A DNA stretch of 64,000 nucleotides from Bimastos eiseni (lineage: Eukaryota; Annelida; Clitellata; Crassiclitellata; Lumbricidae): assembly GCA_959347315.1 (NCBI GenBank), contig OY365818.1:2093222-2157221 (forward strand). The letters run 5' to 3'. The position numbers and the translations under genes are program-made. Below the pieces are notes generated by a model. That model ran no database searches. It was given only the letters and a program-made list of their open reading frames with translations, and was not told the origin of the DNA. Positions 50,945 to 61,200 of this stretch are shown one piece after another; the stretch's first letter is position 1; each line of letters starts with the position of its first letter.

Positions 50945-53900
50945 ACTTATATTACTATATATCATTATTATGTTGGTATATTTCATGACACGATGATGTG
51001 CCACCGAGGATGAGGGCAGTATATATTCCATCATATATCATAATTATCATTATCATTATACTATCATTATTTTGTTATTTATGATCATTCTGTTGTTATT
51101 ATTATTGTTATAATAATTATTATGAAAGTAACTAACAATAATAATATAAACAATGAGAAATGTCTGCTATAGATTATTTTCTAATAATGATGATAATGTC
51201 TCTTGTTTAGATATATGCCTCTGACCACACCAACAGTAGCTACGCCTCGAGTCCTTCGACTCCAATCTGCTCGCCGCCTCCGCTCACCGGTAACTCTTCA
51301 TTCGTTGTACCAAGGGCTGGGAAAAACCCGGGTTTTTTTCAAGAGTTTTTTATAGATTTTAGCGTTCACACAAACTGAGAGTCAAAAGTACGTGAAAAAC
51401 ACCCATACACACTCCTTCAGTCTCCCTGATACAGTCGTATACATTGCAGAGTGTTGACCATAGCACTATTTTAGTTAACTAAGAGCACAGTTGATCTAGC
51501 TGATGAAGTAAAGAAATCTGAAATTTCAATGTCATCATGAAGAAAGATAAAGATATGCCATATGAATTGAATTCACTGTATGCGACGATACAATTCACTT
51601 GACATTAATAGCAGATTTGCCAGAAGCAATGCATTTCTGAAATGAAAATTCACTGTATAAATAATAGTTGGATATTGACAGTATGGAGAAATTCAAATTG
51701 ACCGTATAATTATATTCAAAAAAGGTGCAAATTCACGGTATGCAGAAATTCAAAATAATCTTGTGAAAATATACTAAACTTGAGCAGTGATTGAGCAACA
51801 GTATCACCAGTCTCTCTCTGTCTCTCTCTGTCTCTCTGTCTCTCTCTGTCTCTTGGTCTCTCTCAGTATTTGCTGCTTCACTCCAGGTGGATTTTTCAGT
51901 CAGTGTGTCGTTAATTTTTATGCCTTTGTACCTGGGCATCGACAAGTTTTGATGGCCTCTCGGCTCCTTTCCTGGACCTCAGTGAATCTCCTCTTGTACT
52001 TACTGTTGTACTAACTTCTGACCTTACTGAACCTTCTCGGTGCAAAAAGCCATGACCTCTTGTTTAATCTTAAGTTCGATCTCTTGTCGGCTCTTGACGT
52101 TTTCTCACGTCCATGAACTTTGCATGGACTTTGGTGTTGCAAGACCCTTTTGACAGTGAAGCTACTCTGCCTTCTCCAACTCCTACTCCTCCTTTTCCTG
52201 CTGATTCTCCTCCTCCTCTTCATTCTTCTTCCTTCTTCTCCTATTCCTCCTTCTCACTCTCCTCCTCATTCTCATCCACCTCTTACTGCTCCTCCTTTTC
52301 TTCCTTCTCCTCATCATTCTCCTTTTCATTCTCCTGTTCCTCTGCCATCTCCTTTTTTCCTCCTCCTGCTCCTCTTCTTCCTCCTCCTCATCATTCTCCT
52401 CCTCCATCCCTCCTTTTCCTCCTCCTGCTCCTATTCTCCTCCTCCTTATTCTATTCTTCCATCCTTCTCCTCCTCCTCCTCAACTTCCTCCTGCTCCTCC
52501 ATCACCTCCTCCTCCTTCTTCTCTTCCTCTTCTCTTCTGTCATTAGTAGCCGTACTTGGCTATCTTCCCTTGGCATCTGTGAACAGCACCTCAGACCCAT
52601 CCTCCGACACCCTGCACCTAGACCTAGACTAGCATATTAAAGATCTCTTCTGAGAAATTGTCTGTGTGGATTTCTTTTCAGGTTCCATCAGTCATTGGCA
52701 TCAGCCGGTAGGGGTCGCACCAGCACCAGGACATCCAGTGAAAAAAATGCCACAGCTTCACCCCATGGTCAGCACACCCTTGCCTCTCCTGCCCCGAGTT
52801 TCTTCTGTCTCGAATGAACCGCCATCTGTGTAGAATGTTACTGCGTCCTGTTCGGCTTCTGCTCGTCTAACCGTATTAATTAGTTAATTAATTGCAATGC
52901 AGAAATTCTGCTGACGCATGTGTATTTCTCCTCTTCCTTGTTTTCATCTTCCTTGTAATTGTGCTTATTCTTCATCATATCATTTTTCTTCTTCCTCTTC
53001 TTCCTTGTATTTGTGTTCTTCTTGATCATCTTCATTTTATTCCTCTTATCGTTCTTCATCTTCTTCTTCATAATTGTTTTCTTCTTCTATGTCTTCTTCC
53101 TCTATTCTGTTTCCATTTCCATATGTCAACTTGTTCTTCGTTTTCTTCTACTTCCTCTTATTTCACTTCTTCTTCCTCTTTCTTCATTGTCATCTTCTTA
53201 TGCTTCTTTCTCTCAATTTTCTCCATCCTCTTCTATTGTTCCTCTTACCTCTCCACCGTTTCCTCCTCCTCCTCATCTTCTTCCTGACACGACTGTTGCA
53301 TCTAAGCATTTGTCATTTCTATTCAATCAGAACAACCAATCAGGGGCTGACCACCTGGATGACGTCATACATGTTCTTAGGGATCATGTCCAGGTAACAG
53401 GGACACCAATGAGCCTGACCTATTATAGTGGTGGTGGTGGTGAGATAACTTATGGTGGTGGGCTTAGAATGTAGTACATAGATTGTGGCACAGTGGCCGA
53501 TCGGTTAGAGCGGTCAGCCCGTGGCGTTCAGTGCGTGCTGAGCGCGCGGGTTCGAACCTCGTCCGGGGAGCCAGTGTGTAGGGACCTTGAGCAAGTCCTT
53601 CGCGCACCCATTGCTCTGCAGTGCAACTGCAACTGTGCCGTCGAGGCGTGTGTAGGCACTTCTCAGCAAATGATGTTGGAAGAAGGGCGGTATCAAATTT
53701 CGGTAATAATACTGGTTTCAACTGTGGTAGAAGATGTTTGTGGAATAGATGATCATGACTAAATGCTGGGTGGTGGGATACAGTGACGGCGATTCCCGGG
53801 GGTCGACAGGGACAAGTCCCCCACCTTTTACAGAGAGGGGACACGTTATACGTGTGTCCCCACCACATTTCCTACCCCTCTCATTGGGTGTACCACCCAT

Positions 53901-56900
53901 CTGTCAAACGAGATCGCTACTTCTGGTGGAATATATGGTAATGGAGTATGTGATTGTGGTTTTAGTGGTGGATGAAATAGGTGTGGGTGTATAGGTGGTG
54001 GTGGTGGCGCTATTGTCAATTTCTGGTGGTGGGGTTTTGGTTTGTGGCGTATTTTTTATTTTTGTAGGATCGTTTTTGATTTTAAAATCGTATGCAGGGC
54101 AGACCTTTTCTTCTGTTCCATGAGTTATAATATACTTTATAAGTTTTATCATTAATTTCATTCTTTGCCTAAGGACTGCTCAAGTGGCAAATAAAAAAAA
54201 AATTATTGTTATTATTAATGTTATTATTGGAATCATCATTATCATCATTGTTATTATTTAGGGCTGTTACTGTTTGCATTTGTTAGTTTACTGCACAATA
54301 ATTGATTATTTAATTAATAGTTAATTGTGATTAAGCGTATTTCCCAAAAGTAATGACAAATACAACATTATCATTATTGATAGTTCATCTTTAAATAATA
54401 TTATTAGTATTTATTGCTAGATAGTGGTTACTTAATGCTTATTTCTTCATATTAGCAGTCTTCCTTGCAGTTTTCAGTACCAAGAATTCACCAAGAATTC
54501 AATATCTTGTTATATATAAAATTAAATATCTCATTTATATATAAAGATGCTTTTTGCATTCAATTCCTTTATAGATTTCACAGCATAGTCTTCTGCTTGT
54601 TGCTTGCTATCTAATGGTTATTGCCGTTTAACATAAAGTTTCTTTTCGATGTAATGTGGTCTCTTTGAAGTAATCCGGTTTCTGTACCGGTTATAAAAGG
54701 AGCCACATGAATATTTAACTGCAGTGCATTGCACGACAGGTGTAGTCGTAAAAGTATTTTTGTAATCACTTACCAAGGCTCAGCTTGTCGGCCGATTGGT
54801 TAAAGAGGTTGGCGTGTAGCACGAAGGGTACGGATTCGATCCTCGTCCGAGGAGTTACCGTGTAGGGACCATGAATTTTGGAAGGATGGAAAAATATAAA
54901 ATGCTGTTGTGTTGCATTCAATGTTTCATCTCGTGCACGGGCCGTGGAGACAGCACACGCAAGAATTTAGTGTACGCAAAATTTCTTTTGAGTGCGTGAA
55001 TTGAGTTTCCTGCCGCCTGCTATACTTCAGAAACTTTGGTTCGTTGGCTGATACGTCCTCTTATATATTTTTAGACAATGGGGACTTTTCTTAGGTTATC
55101 AGAACTTATCACCATAGGCTTTATTAGATATACTCTTAATTTAACTATCATTGGTCCTTAGCTTTGCAACGATATTCTTTCTCCACTCGCTCTTTGATTG
55201 GGAGCTTCTGTGTCTGCCTGGTATTCTTAAGACTTTTCTTTTCCCGTAGGGCTTTTCATACTGAGAGTGCCTCAGATTGAGCTGTACTGTGAGAGGGGCT
55301 ATAGAAATATGTAAATACGATTACATTATTACAGTTGCCTGCATTGTAGAGTCGCATGGAAGAAAGACTTGACGACGCCATTCACGTTCTACGTAACCAC
55401 GCCGAATCCTCGGCGCATCTGTCGGGCGCCGGCGCGATGCCAGGGGGCGCTGCTATGATGCTGACACATTCCAGTGACATGCCCGGGTCAAACAGCTATG
55501 AAGCGGTCTTTGCGGCCTCGTTGGGGATGCCCTCATCATCCATAGACGGGCACACGGTACGTCCTCTGATCTAAACATAGCTCAGTTATCAGAACTGATC
55601 GCATTGGGGGCAGTTTTGCCGGTTCTGTGTCTAAAGTCCGAAGGTTCTATAGTTCAAAGATTTTGCATGGTGTCCTATCGATAAGGGATAATATTGTGGT
55701 TTTAATGATAGCTGGACTGATGAAAAGAATCATGTTTAGCTGGAATGCCCCGTTCTTTTCATTCATCCAGCTTCTATTTAGGCATGATTTTTTCTAATCA
55801 ATCCAGCTCCCAGTTTTACACATTCTTTTCATCAATTAATCCAGCTTCTAGTTAAATTAATGTCGGGGTATAGTGTCTTTCGATCCAACCTTTGAACTAT
55901 CGAACCTTCGGATTATCGACCCGACATCCATTTGCCAACCAGGATAACAGCGACGAGTAGGGTCATTTCCAGATAAATTACATCGACAGTTAGTCCTTAG
56001 CGATATCTAAGTCGCTTAGGGATCTTGTTTACCTCGGGGCAAAATAACGATGATAATATTAATGATAATATTAATGATGATAGTGATAATGATTATTATA
56101 ACAGTGATGATAGTAATGATAATGATGGTGATAATAGTGATAGTAAAAATAATCTTTGTCATCGACATGTGATGGTAGCTGTCCTGTGGTGTGAGGGATG
56201 TAGTTCAAACACCGTTGACCCTCTTGTTTAACCCCAACAACTGGTTGCAGTGTCGTCAACCCCTATCAAAAACTGCCAGACTGTACTTAGTTATAGTCAA
56301 AAGGGGAAAATGGGGAAGGAGAGGGAGGGATGAAATTGGTCACCACCCCTTTAATGTAAGACTCTTCTATTTATCAGCTACTATGGGGAGGGAGTGGATG
56401 GGGAGGGAAGGGAAAAGAGAAGGGAAAAGAGAAGGGAAAATGGAAGGAATTGGGAGGGAGGTTTGAATTGTTCAAAGCAATGTTGATGGGTAAATTTAGC
56501 TTCCTAGATAATGATAATAACTTGATGAAAATAACCAACCAATCCAGACAGGAATTTATTGCGTTACGTAGACGATGTCACTGTTCACACTCTGACAGTG
56601 CCAGTCCCAAGCCTGGATTAAGGATGAGGGCGACGCTGATGATCTTTCTCATCCCACAGTGTTGTTAAACAAAAACTACTGCTACAAGCGGTGCCACCTG
56701 GTGAACTATATGTCAGCTAAACTGCCGCATGACTATGTGTGTTTAAAATTCACTCTCTTCCTGGTTCCATATAATTATAATAATTGCAATAATAATTATA
56801 ATCAGGGTTTGAATTGTCAGATTTGAACCAAGGGGGTTGAAAAATTTTCGCTTTACCCGACCAGAATTTTTTTTAACATGAAACCGGTATATGGTTTAAA

Positions 56901-57586
56901 ATATAGAGTTCACGAACTTGATTCTTAGCTGTGTTAAAAAGCTGATCTGGGGTTTTCATGAACCCCACCCCAATGTAATTTTTGAGCATTAACTGGCGGG
57001 TTGAAAAATGAACTGGGGGTTGAACCCTCCCAACCCAACCCCCTGACAATTCAATCACTGATTATAACAGTAGTAATAATTTGGTTTAATTTGAAGCTGA
57101 CAAACCGTCGGATATTCTTGTCCACAGAACCGCGGTTCTCCACTTGTGGGACGCGACCACCACGGGATCGCCTTACGATTTTCCAGGGGTTGACTGGAAC
57201 CTTCAGGAATTTGTAAAATAAGCAGTTGTCAGAGTAGTTTCTCACATTTAATAATCATGTATTCATCATTACAACACTAACAATTAAACCATAGCGCCCT
57301 GTCGTGGTTTAAAGCTTTCCATCCACCACTCTAGCCACTGAGCCACCCCACCCCCAGTCTGTTGGGGGTCCGACAGAGACATGCCGAAGTCAAGAACACG
57401 AAGTCGCTGCCACTTTACGAAGGGGGGGGGCCATGGAGTCCCCGTCCCCGTAAGGTTAAATGGTCCTTCTTTCGCTAGGCGGCGGCGTTGGTTAAATCAG
57501 ATATAGGACTTGGTTCCCACTAGCTGGAACAGCCTGTCCTTCCTCTCTCTCTCTCTCTCTGTCTGGCTCTGTTTCTCTGTCTATCT

Positions 57587-57678
<92 letters not shown>

Positions 57679-58138
57679 GTAATGGGTGCGTAGCATGACT
57701 ACCGTCAGTTAAATTCGACTCGTGTAATAACTTGTCATCATTCGTTTATACTGTACTTGTAATCATCCTGCGGTTTGTCAGTTTGAAATTAAACGGAAAA
57801 AATATATGATTTGACGGTGAGTAGAGCTCTGTGTTGACCTGCTCAGCGATGTTTGCCTGTAGCGGATGAGGCAGGTAGTTAGTTCTCAGAGGAGGGGATG
57901 CCTGGGTCTGTAAACAGGCCAGAGGGGTCGACGCATCCTAACTCGTTTCAGCCGGCGTAGGGTGTTGAGAGGAGGGACTGGGGTGCATAATGAATGTTGA
58001 GAGACCCGAGTGGGAGGGGAGGGAACGGCGGGCGTGGGTGCGTGCGGTTCGGAGTCTGTTTGCGCTCGTTCCAGTGGCGCTGGATTTTCTGAGAAGGGAA
58101 CGGGGCGAGGATGTTTGTGAGTGGGTGTGTAAGAAAGA

Positions 58139-58207
<69 letters not shown>

Positions 58208-58252
58208 GTTGGTCGACTGATTGACTGAGGGAAGGTGAGTCTGACTGACTGA

Positions 58253-58283
<31 letters not shown>

Positions 58284-61200
58284 ACTGACTGACTGACTGA
58301 CTGACTGACTGACTGAAATGGAAGATTGATGGATTGTTGACTGGCTGAACTGAATAACTGGCTGATGGATATTAACTGAGAGACAGGATAGAAAGAAAGA
58401 CGCCGATTAAGACCTACACGCACACATACAGAGACACACACATAGACATAGAGACATACACACAGAGTGACACACAGACTGACAGACGCCCGTAGGATTG
58501 ACTCCTCGCTCTTAATCGGAATCGTATGTTCACCGTTTCTCCGCAACCCATCTCTCTCCCTCTCTCTCTCCCTCCTCCTCCATCTCCTCCTTCATCGCTT
58601 ATTGATAACAGATGCTGCTGCTGCCGCTGACGTCGGCTGCGTCGGTCCCCTCATCATCGTCATCCACATCTTCCCGCTCTTGGAATTGTTTCCACTTTTC
58701 ATGGTGCCTTCCTTCGCGAGGGGAGGCTGTGCTGCTGCGAGTCGTTCCCACTCGGCTGTTGTTGGTAGGCGATCGGTCGGGCCTGGAGGGGTCGCTGGCG
58801 GTGTAACGGGAGGGACTCGGTCGTCTACCCGCCGGAAAGCTGGCCGTGGGGTTCTGGCCTGGTCCGTGAAGCTTCAAAGGGTGTCTTTTTGGCTGGCGAT
58901 AAGTTTTGCAGGGTGGGGTTTATGAGCTGCGGCCGGGCCTTGGCTATAGCACAGTCGCTGATGCACTTTGAGTTGTGAGCGGGGATGTTTAGGAGGTTTT
59001 GCGTACGGCCGTACGCCCATACTGCGAAAGGGAGTTTTAGGGTTGTATTGCTGAGGGATGGGTTGTCCTTAGGGTAAGGGTTGGCGAGGTGAGGGTGTTG
59101 ATGTAAGTCGAGTTCAGGTTTCTCATATGAATTAGGGCTTGTGTTGTGAGTTAGGGTTTGTGTTATGAGTCAGAGTTTGAGCAGCGAGTCAGGCAGGGTT
59201 TGAGCTGTGAATTTGCATGGGCTGCCGATGGATGTTTTTGGCGAAGATTTTTTTCTGTAGAGTTTCTGGGCGCGATCGATCACGGTTCATCCACCTGGAT
59301 TTGCAGTTGGTCGTTTCTGATTTACCCTGTGTTCTGGTTTACGCGGAATTTACAACCACGCTGAGAATATTTTGTGGAAGATTTGCGGTTAACTTTACAC
59401 CGATTTCCTCGGATTTTGCGGAGTTGTGTGAGATGTACAACGATTGCAAATGGGTTGCAAGTCGGCAGGGTCTGTGACAGGATTTACAGCGGATTATATT
59501 TCATTTACAAGCGTGGCTTAGGCTTACAGGGATTAAGCTCGTTTTCTGAGTTGTTGCTTGAGATCGTAACTGCAATCGTAACAACAGGATTTACAGTTAA
59601 TTACATTTCATTTGGGTTTACGTTGATTACACCTGATTTCTAAGTTGTTTACAATCGTAACAAGATTTACGGTGGATTATACTGGATTGTTTTACTAAAA
59701 CGGTTCCTGGCGAGTTTTGGGGTCGAACTGTCGTTTGAGTTAACTGTCCGCCATGTGGCATCCACAGTTGGGTTGGGAAGGGTTGGGAACGGATGGGGGA
59801 GCGGAGATCCAAGATGTCTACAGGTCGTCGTACGGATGTTCCCAGGGTTATGGGGGCGGTCCGTACGGGGGTTACGACCCCAGTCCTTATTCTGGATTCT
59901 ACACCCTCCCATCTTTCTCGTCTTGGTCGTCGTCGACTGCGCCGTACTACAGCAGGGTAGGATCAGTTCTCCCGATTGGTGGGTGGTGGAATAATGGGGT
60001 GGGGTAGGGAGTGTGGTCGGGAATATGTGCTGGAGTGAGAAGGGGTGAGATATTTTGGGTTAGAAATGATAAGTTTTTTGCATGAATTTTAAAATGTGCT
60101 GGAGTAGAGAGAGTGAATGAAATGTCTGGGATGAGAAATATGTGCTGGAATATTGTGCGTCAACAATGAATTTAGTGTTCAATTACAATAAGGTGACAGA
60201 TTTTTATGAAGATGATGATTGTAGTAATAATGGTGATCGAGCTAATATTTTTTTTGTATTTCAGTATCACAATTACTCTTTAGTAGTAGTTTAGGCAGTG
60301 TCAGTAATGGTGATTATGATGGTCATAGTAATGATAATGATGATGATGATGATGATGATAATGATGATCATAATAATAATATATAATAATAATGATAATT
60401 TTACAATTCTCTGGAGCTGTTCTAAATCATATGTACATGGGGCAAATAAAAATAATAATAATTATTATTGTTATAATAATAATGGAGTTTTATTCTGTTT
60501 CAGTAATTTCCTTTTTTTGATTCTGTTTTGCAGACATTAAACCAAAGTGGTCAAGTAACGGACAGAAATAGGACATCATCAGACCAACAGCCAATCAGAA
60601 GTGAGTCAGAATCATTTAACGGGTCAGAGGAACAGCCAATCAGAAATATGACATCTGTCAATAATTGGGTCAGACCAATAGCTAACCAGAAACAGGGCAT
60701 TATCATTAATCAGGTCAGACCAGCAACCAATAAGAACTGAGTCACAATCATTAACTGGGTCAGACTGGCAACCAATGAGAAGTGAGTCTGGATCATTAAT
60801 CGGGTCAGAACAGCAGCCAATCAGAAGTGAATCAGATATCTCTTAACATTGGAACCAAGCTAAACTGAATGTACGTTTTTTCACATACCCGATTGCTTGA
60901 TGAGAAAAGAAAGAGGAAGAAGCAGATGCTGTTTGGTTATCCGGTTACCATGGTAATCATTTAGTCACTTGGATACCATTGATAATTCAGTTAGTTGACA
61001 TAGTAATCATTTCTTTGTGTAGCTGCTGTTGATAATCCGGTTGCCATAGTAACCATTTCTTCATGTAGATGTCATTGATAATCCGGTTGCCATGGTAACT
61101 ATTTCTTCACGTAGATGCTGTTGATAAGCCGGTTGCCATGGACGACAGTTCATCGAAAGACGACATGCCCGACAAGTACAGCGTCCGGTTGAGTTCTGCA

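Noticed and set aside
52113..52640. 175-residue plus-strand frame rich in Ser, Phe and Leu
   Set aside because: It is a product of the TCC polypyrimidine tract inside an E-protein intron.
58612..58760. Possible exon after GATAACAG with a GTAGGC donor; one frame reads AAASRSHSAVVG, faintly like SSRSASMVG of TCF12
   Set aside because: The resemblance is short. The polypyrimidine tract is weak, and the better counterpart of that block is at 57128.
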